Source: Piromyces finnis
Taxonomy: Eukaryota > Neocallimastigomycota > Neocallimastigomycetes > Neocallimastigales > Neocallimastigaceae
Direction: 5' to 3'
Assembly: GCA_002104945.1 (NCBI GenBank)
Contig: MCFH01000024.1
Coordinates: 310,001 to 374,000, forward strand
DNA length: 64,000 bases
Of the stretch, positions 1-11,290 are shown in pieces. Positions within the stretch are counted from its first letter, which is position 1. The number at the start of each line of letters is the position of its first letter. The position numbers were made by a program, and so were the translations under genes. The notes below the pieces were generated by a model. The model saw only the letters and a program-made list of their open reading frames with translations. It was not told the DNA's origin and made no database searches.

Positions 1-687
1 TGGGTAATGAAAGAAAATATTAAAGAAAATAAATTCTTTACCTTTGACGATAAAAATCCTATGACTATTCAAGCTATATCTAAAAATAAAAAATCAACCA
101 AAGATTCAGACTCATCATTTAAATCTTCCTCTTTAAAGAAAAAATCCACCACAAAGAAATTGAAAAAGTCATCAAATCTTTCCAAGAAATCCCAATTAAA
201 TACCAGAAATCTTAGAAGAAATAACAAGAATATTGAAAAAGATATTCCAAAGCAAAACCAACCAAAAAGTATGAATAAGGCAGCAGCAACAGCATCAAAC
301 AAAGGTATTATTTCTTCTAAAAGAAAACCATCACAAAAAATAATTGTTAAAAAGAATAGCAATTATGAAAATAATTACTATGACAATGATGTAAATGATG
401 ATGATGAAGAAATAATTGATGATAAATATGATAATGATGATGAAGTTGTTGAAGAAGAGATTGATGATGATGTCATTATTGATGATGATAATGCGGCAAA
501 TGATGAAGAATTCGATGTTGTTGAAGAAGATGATGTTGAAGAAGATGAAGAAGAAAGCAATATTGTTGATGAAGATGATGTTGCTGAAGAAGATGACGAT
601 AATGAAAATATAATAGATGAAAATGACGAAGAATATGTTGAAGATGAAGAAGAGGATAATGGTGAATATGTTGAAGATGAAGAATAA
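1..687 (+). CDS. Lys/Ser-rich protein with acidic C-terminal tail, 3' end only
   Basis: The reading frame is open from the first base of the window to TAA at 685-687, so this is probably the 3' part of a larger gene; the ATG at 7 is only the first Met visible. Residues 1-120 from that Met are Lys/Ser/Asn-rich and strongly basic, and about residues 125-226 are almost entirely Asp, Glu, Asn and Val encoded by GAT/GAA runs. A basic block followed by an acidic tail is typical of nuclear or chromatin-associated proteins such as histone chaperones, but no domain is recognisable, so no function is assigned. The long ORFs antisense to it arise from the same low-complexity codons. Confidence 0.6.
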   Translation, partial: WVMKENIKENKFFTFDDKNPMTIQAISKNKKSTKDSDSSFKSSSLKKKSTTKKLKKSSNLSKKSQLNTRNLRRNNKNIEKDIPKQNQPKSMNKAAATASNKGIISSKRKPSQKIIVKKNSNYENNYYDNDVNDDDEEIIDDKYDNDDEVVEEEIDDDVIIDDDNAANDEEFDVVEEDDVEEDEEESNIVDEDDVAEEDDDNENIIDENDEEYVEDEEEDNGEYVEDEE

Positions 688-1314
688 TATATTTAGAATT
701 TATAAAAAATTATAATAGAAAATTAATAGAAGTTGTAGTAAAAAATTTTTATTTATAGTTAAAAAAAAAAAATATATTATTATTAATAATATTATTAATA
801 ATGCTAATAATAAATAATAAAAATAAAAAAATAATAATAATAAGCAACAATTTAATAAAGGAATAAAAAAATAAAAATAAAAATAAAATTACAGTTATAA
901 AATTTATTCTGAATAAGTATCATTTTTCATTATCAAAAATTATATATACAATTTAAAAGTAAATATATTAATTCAGTTTATTGTACATTGTTTTATAAAG
1001 TTTTCTGTTTATTTATAAATAAAATTAAATAAAAAAGGTAATAACAATAGAAGTAAAAAGAGAATAATAATAAAAATAAGAAAAGAAAAAGGAGAAAAAA
1101 AAAAAAAAAAAATACAAAATAACTAGATTTTTATTTTATTTATTATATTTTATTTATAAATTTTTTATTATTATTACATTTAAGTGTTAAATAAAAAGAA
1201 AAAATATTAAAAATTAATATTTTAAAGTTCTAAATGATTCTTCAATATGTAGTTAATTTGAATGGATAGTTTAATTTATAATATTGTAGTTAATAATTAT
1301 ATTTAAAATAAAAT
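688..1314. other. Intergenic AT-rich spacer
   Basis: Extremely AT-rich sequence between two converging gene ends, with A-runs and ATT/TTA stretches. I see no coding or RNA signal. Confidence 0.6.
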
Positions 1315-2460
1315 CTAACTAAGGATTTGCATAAGTCTAACAGCGCGTTTAAATCTTAATGATTCTTCATCAATATTTTCTTCTTCCATAATTTTTTTAG
1401 CTTGTTCAAGAGTTAACTAATTCATTTATTAATAATAATAATAGTAATTATGGAAAAAATGTTCATTATTATTTGTAAAAAAAGGTTTATTTTTAAAATA
1501 CTATTATCTATTATATTTATATTCAAAATATTATCATAAAAATATAAAATGTTTTTACAAAAAATATATATATATATATAAATAATGCTTACAGTTTTTG
1601 AATTTCCTTTTAAATCTTGTAAATATTCCAATGCAATTTCAAATAACTTTTCTGAAATAGCCTTTTCTGAATATATATGTTTAAGAATCCATGTTTGACG
1701 AATTTTTGAAAATTTCCATGATTCCTTAGAATGTTTCCAAAGAGATAAGTATGAAAAAGCTTGTTTAACTTGAGTTTCTGATACTATATAAAGAAATAAC
1801 AGATTTATATACAATATATATATAATAGGTATTAAATAATTATAATAAACATTATATAGAATTAGAATTAGGAAACTACTATTTAGTAGAAATCATGATT
1901 TAAATATTTAAAATTTAAACTTTACATTTTTCTTCTTCATCTTCTTTCTTATCTTCTTCCATTTTAGAGTCATTAATTTCGTTATTGTTTTCTTCTTCTC
2001 CTTCAACCTCTTCTTCATCTACATTAGTACCTCCAGCTGATGAAACACCTTCAGTTCTAGCCTTCTTCATTTTTTCTTGTGATTCAATAATATGCTTAGC
2101 TTTTCTCTTTCTTCTTCTCTTCTTTTTTTTATTAGCTCTTTTCTTTGCTTCTTCTGGTGTTAATTTTTCTTTTTTTTCATCTTCATTATTATTATCTTCT
2201 TCTTTTTCTTTACTTTCTTCTTTTTCATTATTTTCTGTATTATTTTCATTATCCTTATTTTCTTCTTGTAATTGTTTTTCAGCTAATTTTTTTGCTCTTT
2301 TTTCCTTCTTTCTTTTCTTTCTTTCTTCTTTTGTTTCAACTTTATCTTCTACAACATTTTCAACTTCTTCCTTTTTTAATTCTTCATTCTTCTCCTTATT
2401 TTCCTTTTTACTTTTCTTCTTATCTTTCTTAATTTTTACTTTGGTTTCTTCTGAAGCCAT
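1315..2460 (-). CDS. WKF-domain protein (C7orf50-like), three exons
   Basis: Exons on the minus strand: 2460-1926, 1783-1593 and 1416-1315, with donors GTAAAG and GTAAGC and acceptors ATAG and TTAG. Lengths sum to 828 nt, giving 275 residues with consistent phases. Residues 1-178 are Lys/Glu-rich low complexity, including a KKKKRRRKRKAK basic run that looks like a nuclear or nucleolar signal. The second exon carries the diagnostic WKF domain (Pfam DUF2373 type): AFSYLSLWKHSKESWKFSK, then RQTWILKHIYS. The third exon gives a helical end with EEENIDEESLRFKRAVRLM. Members of this family (human C7orf50) are nucleolar proteins of poorly known role, presumably in ribosome biogenesis. The length exceeds the human protein (about 190 residues) because of the charged N-terminus. 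Confidence 0.82.
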
Positions 2461-3005
2461 TTTTTAATAATATTCTTTATTATCAAAATAAAAAAAAAAT
2501 TATATATAAAAAAAAATAAAAAATTAATTATTTTTCAGAAGATTTTATTATGTGATTGGATGAAATTAAAATATTTTTAAATTTTTAAAATGTTGAATCT
2601 TCTTATTTAATTTCAAAAATGGTTTTGAATTCAATATTAGTAAATTTTATGCCAATAAACCATATTTATTATACCACAAAAATAAAAATAAATAATAATG
2701 ATTTGAAAATCTTAAAATATATATATACCTTTCAAATATACTTTCGATGAATAAAAAAGTGATAAAAATAATTTTTTTTTAAAATATAAATGGTTTGCTT
2801 TATTTTCTTTCAATAATAACAAAAATATATAATATTTATAATGTTATATATCAAAGATAAAGATTATAAACATTCTACTCAAATATTTAAATCATCTGAC
2901 TTAAAAAATAAATAAATCCTTTATTATAAAAAGTATTATTTTGATATTTTTTCATATTCTATATTTTATAGTATCCTTAATTTGTATATTAGCTCAAAAT
3001 TATTA

Positions 3006-3049
<44 letters not shown>

Positions 3050-3330
3050 AGTAGTAGTAGTAGTAATGTTTTATTTTATTATAAATTCAAGGTTTTTTAT
3101 TATACAATTAAAATGGCTTTTATTTTATACAAATATATAAAGCTCATTTTCATCAAAATATTTGATGTCTCTTTTATAATTTAAATTATGAAAAAATCTA
3201 TTAATTTTGATTATATTTGGTATGAACAATCGGATTATACAATTTGTCACTTTATATATTATTTATAATTTTTATCTTAAGAATGTTAATATTTATATAT
3301 ATTGTTTGATTAATTTATCAATTATTCTCC
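2461..3330. other. Intergenic AT-rich spacer with TTA microsatellite
   Basis: Separates two minus-strand genes. It contains a (TTA)n tract followed by TAG triplets at about 3001-3065. No other feature is visible. Confidence 0.55.
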
Positions 3331-3896
3331 TTATGTAGACATTTCAATATCCTCTTTTAATGAAGAAATTCTTTTAATCATAACTAATATATTATCTGTT
3401 GAATCAGTATTTTTTATTTTTTGAACATTATCAATCATATCATTTATCCTTAAATTAATTATATTGTTATTATTTATTGTTCTTTCTAACCGATCCTGTT
3501 TTTTATTACAATATATAATAGTACAAAAATAAAAAATTTAAAAATGAAAAAAATTAGATTAATTTATTTTATTTATTGTTATTATTATATATTTATTTAT
3601 TTATTAATATAAAAAAATATTTACTTTTGTCTTTATTAATTTTGGGATTTTTCTCATATTATGTTCATAAATTCTAAAAAGACCTAAAGAGGTTTCATGT
3701 AATAACTGAATAAAATATTCAGAAAAAGTATTACATGCTTTATAATAAAATTTTTGATATAAATATTGAAGAATATTATATTATTACATTTAATTGAATT
3801 ACAATAAAATAAATATATATATTCTAAATATTAATCTATTTAAACACAATTACCTTTTATTATTTTATATTTAAGTGTTGCTGGTTCTGATGACAT
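3331..3896 (-). CDS. BORC complex subunit 8-like protein, three exons
   Basis: Exons 3896-3854, 3737-3625 and 3495-3331 sum to 321 nt and 106 residues; donors are GTAATT and GTAAAT, acceptors AAAG and ACAG. The core reads KACNTFSEYFIQLLHE, then TSLGLFRIYEHNMRKIPKL, matching the signature of the BORCS8/MEF2BNB family, where a helix ending in NEPS is followed by LALYRLQEHVRRSLPEL. Human BORCS8 is about 119 residues. BORC is an eight-subunit complex on the lysosome surface that recruits ARL8 and couples lysosomes to microtubule motors. The gene is divergent from the MEMO-family gene with 464 bp between start codons, so they may share a promoter region. Assignment rests on the short conserved core only. 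Confidence 0.72.
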
Positions 3897-4360
3897 CTTT
3901 CAAATAATAATTAAAAAAAAAAAATATATTTCCTTTTTCTAGTTACTTTATTATTATTATAATAATAAATTATAATTTTATATTAAATTTAAATTATTTT
4001 GTGTCATAAAAATAATCCATATAATACAAAAGAGAGTTTATTGCTTGTTATATAATTAATTATACAATAATCATTAGTCGATAAATACATTTCCATTGTA
4101 ATAATATATATCTGTTAATTACTTTAGCAAACTATGATGATTTGTTTTTAGATATATGTTATATGTTAGGACGGTTTATCACCTTTTTTTTTTTTGTTTT
4201 GTTTTTGATTGTTTTGTTGTAAAGATTTTTGATATGGTGTATTTACAAACATGTGACTGTGACAATGAAATGATAAATTAAATAAAAATTCATAAAGTAA
4301 AAATAATTTTGTTTTTAAAATAAAAAATTTTATATATAAAATAAAATAAAATAAAAAAAA
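3897..4360. promoter_or_regulatory. Shared divergent promoter region
   Basis: This 464-bp gap lies between the start codons of two divergent genes (BORCS8-like minus, MEMO-like plus), so both promoters must lie within it or in the 5' leaders. It is AT-rich and no specific element is recognised. Confidence 0.45.
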
Positions 4361-6293
4361 ATGTTGAGAAGAGCAATTCATTCAGGATCTTGGTATAAAG
4401 GCACTCGTAAATAATATTTTTTATTTAATTATTATACTTTATATTTTTTAATATTTATTGAAAGGTTTTTGGTGTATGTATATATAAATATAATGATTAT
4501 TTTAATAAGCAATATAAAGTAGTAAAATAACAAAAACTGAAAATATTAAATTAAATTTTCTTTTTATTAAAACAAGAATTATTCAATTTCTTTTAAAATC
4601 AATAATAGATTTTAAATGTATAAAATTTATTTACCACAAATTTTGTTAAATTTAAATTTATTGAAAATTTATTATTTTAAAATTCCATATAATTTGTACA
4701 ATAATTCTTATATATTATTTATTTTATGTAATAAGCTTCTGCTTTATCTGAACAAATTGAAGGCTGGATGAAAAATGTTCCAAATAATTTATTAAAAGAC
4801 GATAGTAAAAAAACATCAAAAGGACTTATAGCACCGTAATAAATAAAATATTTATATATGTAAACTTTTTAAATTTTAAATCAATAAAATTGAAATAAAA
4901 AAAAAATAAAATTAAAACAGACATGCTGGTTATACCTACTGTGGACAAATTATGGCCCATTCTTATAAATATATCAATCCAGAAAATATGTATGATAATC
5001 TAAAATAAATATAATGTTTTATTCAAAGTATATAACAATAATTTTATTAATAAATTAATATTAATAAATTAGAAAAAGAGTATTTATTTTTGGTCCTTCT
5101 CATAGAGTCTATATTAAAGGTAAACTTTAAATTTCCTATATACTTTTTATTATTATTATTGTTGTTGTTGTTGTTGTTGTTGTCGTTGTTGTTGTTGTTA
5201 TAATTATTATAATTATTATTATTGTTGTTGTTGTTGTTGTTGTTATTATTATTATTATTATTATAATTATTATTATTATTATTATGCCAGTTAAATTCTA
5301 AAGATAAGTATATATATATATATATTTTACAACTAAATAAAAGGCTGTACATTACCACAATTCTCAATATATGAATGTCCTTTAGGTGATATGGAAGTGG
5401 ATACAGAAGGTAATGATTAATTGATAACTTATAAAAAATAATAATAATAATAAATTTACATTTAATATGTAATTTAATTTTTTTTTAGTTTGTAAAGAAC
5501 TTGAAAAAACAAAACTTTTTACAAAATTGTCAAAAAGCGGTGAAGAACAAGAGCATAGTATTGAAATGGAATTACCATTTATTTCATATGCTATGGGAAA
5601 GTTAGTATTAATAAATATTATAATTTTAAAAAATATATATTAAATATTTTTTTTTAATATCATTATATTTTCTATTTAAAGTCAACCATTTAAAATCATC
5701 CCAATTATTTTTGGCGTTTTTTCAGAAAAGCTTGAAGAAAAATATATTGAGATATTCAAGCCATATCTTGAACAACCTGACACTTTTTTTGTAATATCAA
5801 GTGATTTCTGTCATTGGGGTGAAAGATTTGATTATACATATTTACCACCATTAAATAACACATTGCCTGATTCAAAGAAATTAGTAATAGCTGACCGTAT
5901 TGAAATGCTTGATAAAGAAGCTATAAAAATGATTGAAACAGGCGACCCAGATGCATTTGACGACTATTTAGAGCGTACTGACAATACTATTTGTGGAAGG
6001 TATGAATAATATAATAATAATAATAAATAATAATAGTAGTAGTAGTGGTAGTAGTAGTAGTAGTAGCATTTATTTATGTATCATCAAAATAAATAAATAT
6101 AATATCAATGATTTTATAACTAAAACCAACTTTATATATATCTATTAGAACTGGAATTAAATTGTTATTATCATTATTAGATCAATCAAGTTTCAACCCA
6201 TCAATTAAATTTTTAAAATATGGTCAGTCAAATAGAGTTGTTTCTAAAAAAGATGGTTCTGTTAGTTATGCTACTGCTATTATCAATGTCTAA
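4361..6293 (+). CDS. MEMO1/Mho1-family protein, eight exons
   Basis: Exons 4361-4406, 4736-4835, 4921-4989, 5073-5119, 5344-5409, 5489-5600, 5682-5999 and 6149-6293 sum to 903 nt and 300 residues; every junction is GT-AG and in phase. The protein aligns from end to end with human MEMO1 (297 residues): HSGSWY near the N-terminus, EGWM, PHAGYTYCGQIMAHSYK, FGPSHRVYIK, EEQEHSIEMELPF, VISSDFCHWGERF, DNTICGRTGIK and the SVSYATAII end. The metal-site residues of the family are present: His in PHAGYT, His in GPSH and Cys in TICG. MEMO proteins are related to nonheme-iron dioxygenases; MEMO1 is a redox protein and copper or iron binder linked to cell motility signalling. Intron 4 (5120-5343) carries a long TTA/TTG microsatellite and intron 7 an AGT-rich one. 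Confidence 0.95.
5150..5284. repeat. TTA/TTG trinucleotide microsatellite in an intron
   Basis: About 135 bp of TTA, TTG and occasional TCG/ATAA units lie entirely inside intron 4 of the MEMO-family gene. On the minus strand this reads as a poly-Asn run, which is an artefact. Confidence 0.85.
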
Positions 6294-8020
6294 TTTAATA
6301 CAGGAGAATGAAAAAGGATATATCATTCTTCTTCTATATGCAATTAATATAATATATGTGTTTAAATAATTTATTATGGTTAATAAAAAATAATTTATAC
6401 AATCATTTAAAATAAGAACTTGTTATTAATAAAGTTAAAGCATTAAAATCATAAAATAACAAAGTAATTCAAACAAACTCTTTTAAATCCTCAATTTTGT
6501 TGTATCAATATTTCTTTTAAAAAATAAAGAAAAAAAAAAAGTTATGTGGCTTTCTTTTAACAAATTTATTTAATTAATTAATTATATAGAAAATATATTT
6601 AAATAACTTTGAAATTGTGGCTCATCATTCATTATTATAAACCTTAAAGAGCTTGTTTTTTAACGACAATTTGTGCCACTACTGTAACCAAAATTGATTA
6701 AAAGTAAATTAGGAAAATACTCTAGTTTCTATAAATAAATTATAAAATAAAAAGATTTATATCCTTTTTTTTTGTTTGTTTGTTTTGCAACTATTTTTAA
6801 AATGTTACAGAAGGTAAAAAAAAAAAAAATAGGTATGGCTAATATTACTCGTAACAATAATTATTTACAAATTATAGAATTAGGCAATAATGAATATTAT
6901 TAATAATTACTAATGGGATATTTTTTTTTCTTTTTGTTTTAATATTTATAATTAAATATTATATAGTATTTTTAGCCTCTTTTTATAAATTCATCCATAT
7001 TAAATAAATTGTATTATAATTTATATTAAATATGAATTTTTATATTTAAATGATTTAATTAAGTAATTTTTATATATAATAATATAATGGTATATATTAC
7101 TATATATTGTAATATATATAAATAAATTAAAAAAATTTCTTTATTTGGTTATTTTTCCAATTTTGATAATTTTAAAAGAAGTAACATTTTGAATAAAGGG
7201 TTAGAATTAACAAAATTTACTTTTTTATCATAAATTCAATATATATAATTTATATATTACAGATTCAAGCCCATTATATGGGAAATGTTTTCATTTAATA
7301 TATTTTTTTATAATTTAAATAACTTTAAAAAGCTTATTTATGACATTAAAAATATAAATAAAAGTAAAAATCATCTGTTGCCTATTTTGATAAAAAAAAA
7401 AAAAAATAGAAAAAATCCATTAGAAAAACGTTAATTTTTTTATGATTATCGTTTTCAATTGAAGTATCAAATTTAGAGTAAATAAAAAAGTTTCTTTTTT
7501 CTTTTTTTCCTTCTTTTTTTTTTTTATTCTTCAAACAAGAAAAAAGAAAGAAAGAAAGAAAAAATATTAAGAATTAATGAAATAAAATTAAATTTTTACA
7601 AAATATTAAATAGTCGACATATCTTTATTTTTTATTGAATTGGGAAAATTATAAAATATATTATTCAAATATCTTCCTATTTTTAAATTGTTAATTTGCA
7701 AAATATCAGTAGAAATATATTTTTCAACAAAACATATAAAACAGTATCTATTTTATTTCAAAGTATATATTTATTATTGCATTTGTTATTAACTATAAAA
7801 TAACCAGTAAAATATAATTTTCATTTACAACGAAGAAATTTTTGTAATTCGTAAAGGTAAATTATTTTTAATAAAATTGTTAAAATATTATTATTTAAAC
7901 TTTTTTGAATAATAAATTATTATTTATAAATATTTAAAATAAAATGTATAAAAAATATATGAAATATATATGACACCTATAAAAATTAACTAACCTATTA
8001 AAATAAATCTTCCGTATTTA

Positions 8021-8064
<44 letters not shown>

Positions 8065-8173
8065 AATTCATTTCTGTAATGCTGTCATTGAAATAAATGT
8101 TAAAAATATTTTTAAAAGACACGTTATTCATTAAAAATTATCTATAAAAAAAATCAATTAGAACTATATAAAA
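6294..8173. other. Intergenic AT-rich region
   Basis: About 1.9 kb between two plus-strand genes. It contains homopolymer runs and an (ATT)n microsatellite at about 8022-8062. No tRNA-like or coding segment is visible. Confidence 0.55.
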
Positions 8174-9806
8174 ATGGTCAGAGATATGAAAAATATAGTT
8201 GGTGTTTCAAGCACTTCTTCATTTGTAAGAATATATAACATAATTACTCCAATTTTTATTTTTTTAAAAATTTAATAGTGTTTATAATATATCAATTAAT
8301 ATAAATATATAATGTTTTTTTTACTGTTATCATCATTATTATCATTATCATTATCAGAACAACTACTTAGCTAATGGTAGTTCTTCATCAATCAAAAATT
8401 TAAATAATATAAACAAATCTAAACGTTTACAATCTAGTAGTATTCCACAACCATATTATCATCGTACTGAAAGAAATGGTATTAAACAAATTGTTAAGGA
8501 AACTCAAAATCCAAAAGCATTTAATAAGAACTTAAGTTTTAATATAGTTCCACAATCTAATCCGACAAATTTTGATAGTATCAACAATCTCTACAAAAAC
8601 ATTTGTAAAAATTACGATATAAACACAAATAATTCTGTAGCCATTGATATTCCAAATGTTTCAAATGAAATTAAATCAAATGAGCAAACAGAAAAATTAA
8701 ATTTAGTACAAGGTGAATTAGATAAAATTGATACCATTCGTAATCAAATAAATTCAATTCAAATTCAACTTCAATATTTCAATGGAGAAGGTTGTAATAC
8801 CACTCTTACTTTAAATGGAACAGATTATTACAAGTATAAAAATTTTATCAAAGAAACTAAAAGTATAATCGATCAATTACAACAACTTAACTCATTTAAT
8901 TTTGATTATAATTCAAAGCAATCAAGTTCAAATCTTGCTTCATTAAAATCAGCGCTTACTCCAAGTAATAATACAACACAAATTTACGATATTCTTTCAT
9001 CCTCATCTTTTCATTCTTTTGCCATTTTCAAGAAAACTTTTGCAAATGGTACCGTAAATCAACCATTAAAGAATTATGAAAAATTTGTTGATTTAATTAA
9101 TGAAAATTTTTATGTTCAAAAAGAAATTAATCAAAAAAATTTAAGCCTCCAAAGAACAAATCAAATGTTTTCAATGATTACTCAACGTAATTTAGATGGA
9201 ATTCAAGTTATTATTCGAGAGGGTATTGTTCAAGTAAAAGAACTTGAAAATAATTTATTACAAATGGAAAAATCTGCCATCACTACATCAGGAGAAGTTG
9301 AAGTTCAAACTGATAGTATTGAAAAGATTAATCAATCAATCACTAAAACCAACGAAATCTTGGAAAAATTAAAATCTGATTATAAGAGAGAATTAAAAGA
9401 ACATGAAAAAATCATTAATTATCATAAAAGAATAATTGATTCAATTGAAAATTCAAAACGACATGTTTCTATCTTAACAGACGTTTCCATTATATGTTTT
9501 TCTATTTGGTTATCCAATAAATTTGTTGTAAAATATCCAATTGATCTTATGGCACAATCAATTACAAAGTCAAAAATCGGACAAAAAATTATTGCTGTAA
9601 TAATGAAAATTACTCTTATTATATTAATATCTATCCAAATTAGAAAATTCTTAAAGGCAAATGATAAATATAATTTAATTCAATATTGCTTTGATTTAAT
9701 ATTAAGTTACCACAAGAAAAAGTACATAGAAGACAAAAAGAGTAACACTGCCTCATTAGAATCCATTAACGATAGTAATGAAACATTAGTTGACTCATCT
9801 GAATAA
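8174..9806 (+). CDS. Coiled-coil protein with two C-terminal membrane segments
   Basis: Exon 1 is 8174-8224 (17 codons, donor GTAAGA) and exon 2 is 8358-9806 (acceptor TCAG); together 499 residues. The second exon has no in-frame Met before 9165, so the upstream exon is needed to supply the start. Residues 1-130 are Ser/Asn/Lys-rich, about 150-380 are helical with heptad-like Leu/Ile/Gln spacing (for example near INSIQIQLQYF and KINQSITKTNEILEKLK), and hydrophobic stretches lie at about 387-408 (VSILTDVSIICFSIWLSNKF) and 427-445 (IIAVIMKITLIILISIQI). A 54-residue charged tail follows. The architecture suggests a membrane-anchored coiled-coil protein whose long N-terminal part faces the cytosol. 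I do not recognise a family. Confidence 0.78.
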
Positions 9807-10705
9807 TAAAATCATTTTATATAAAATGATATAAAGCAAATAAAAAAAAAAATCATAAAAGTATTTGTTTTTTTTTTAATTTAGTAATAAATAATTAATA
9901 CCTAAATAGATGAATTCTACAAAACAAAATAGATATCTAGACGTAAAAGAAATAAAAATAGCAAAAATCATACTTCTAGATAATGAAAAAAAAAAAAAAC
10001 ACTATTAATAAACAAAAAGGAAATACTGATTAACAAAAAAAAAAAAAATTAAAGTATTTTAATATAAATAATATAAAAACAATTAATAATATATATATAA
10101 ACGTCATAACAACAATACAATAATTTATTTAATTAATATTATTAATAATCAATAATCATTATAGACAAATATTTTAAAAAAGAAAAACTTTAACAAACTA
10201 AAACAAAAAAAAAAAAAAATCAACAATACTAAAATAAAATATACCACATACCATTTAATTATAAGTGGAATGCTAATCTAAAAGATATGAATTTAAATAA
10301 TAATCAAAAAAAAAAAAATAGGTATTATATATATAATATATATAATAATAATAATAGTAATGATAATAATAATAAATCAAAGAAGAAGAAAAAAAAAGTT
10401 TAAAAAAAAAAAAAATAGAAATTAAAAAAAAATAATAATTAAGCAAAGAATAAACAAATTATTTTTCGAAAATTCATTTTACAAAAAAAAAAAAAAAATA
10501 AAAATTAAAAAGATTTCCTTTTTTAATTTGATATTATTTAAAAATCGTTGAAACTTAATATTCATTTAAATATTATTAATAAATATTATGTAAAAGAAAT
10601 AAAAATATTAGTTTGTTTATAATCCTAATTTAGTTTGAATACCATTTAAAAAATAATGCCTCATTTTAATCGGCAATATTAAATATTTTTTTTTATTTTA
10701 TAAAG

Positions 10706-10707
<2 letters not shown>

Positions 10708-10766
<59 letters not shown>
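10708..10766. repeat. (AAT)n microsatellite
   Basis: About 19 uninterrupted AAT/ATA units within the gene desert. Confidence 0.85.
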
Positions 10767-10769
<3 letters not shown>

Positions 10770-11099
10770 CGTAAATCTATTATTCAATTTAAAATATATA
10801 TTTATATATATATATACGATTCTTTATATATTTTTTATTTGATATAATATTTTGTTTTGGGTAAAAAAAAAAAATACACTATTTTTATTTTAAATTTTAA
10901 AAATTAAATATATATTAATGTCAATTTATTGTTATATTATTATTTTAAGTATTTTTTTTTTTTATTTATTTATTATTTAAAAATAATAATAATACAAAAT
11001 TGTAATGATTTAGAAATAGGTATTCTTTCAATTTAATACAATGTCCTTAAAATAATATATGACTATTTTTTTTATGGTTTTGTATTACAAATCCTCTTA

Positions 11100-11290
11100 A
11101 AATTTACAATATCCTTTGATAATGTAGAGATAATTACTCAATGGATTATTCATAAGATGTTATATAAATGGACAACGAATGATTTACCTCTTCAGTTTTG
11201 TGTCTTTTTGATAATGCATGGTTCACCTCTTTGGTATTATGCCCTATTGAAAAACTTATGGATTACTACCTTAGTTTTTCATGTTCTTTT
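11100..11290 (-). pseudogene. Decayed roughly 40-bp tandem repeat, possible coding remnant
   Basis: On the minus strand two successive units read as a short repeated peptide (KEVNHALSKRH then TEEVNHSLS), with weaker copies on each side interrupted by stops. Unit length is about 39-40 bp. The patch is richer in GC than its surroundings. It could be the remnant of a repeat-protein gene or an inserted element. There is no start, no splice structure and no recognisable family. Confidence 0.3.

Noticed and set aside
1985-2467. Plus-strand ORFs over the WKF-domain gene
   Set aside because: They are the antisense of Lys/Glu-rich exon 1, giving Ser/Phe/Leu runs without any domain.
5047-5367. Minus-strand poly-Asn ORF
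   Set aside because: It covers introns and exons of the plus-strand MEMO gene and is created by a TTA/TTG microsatellite.
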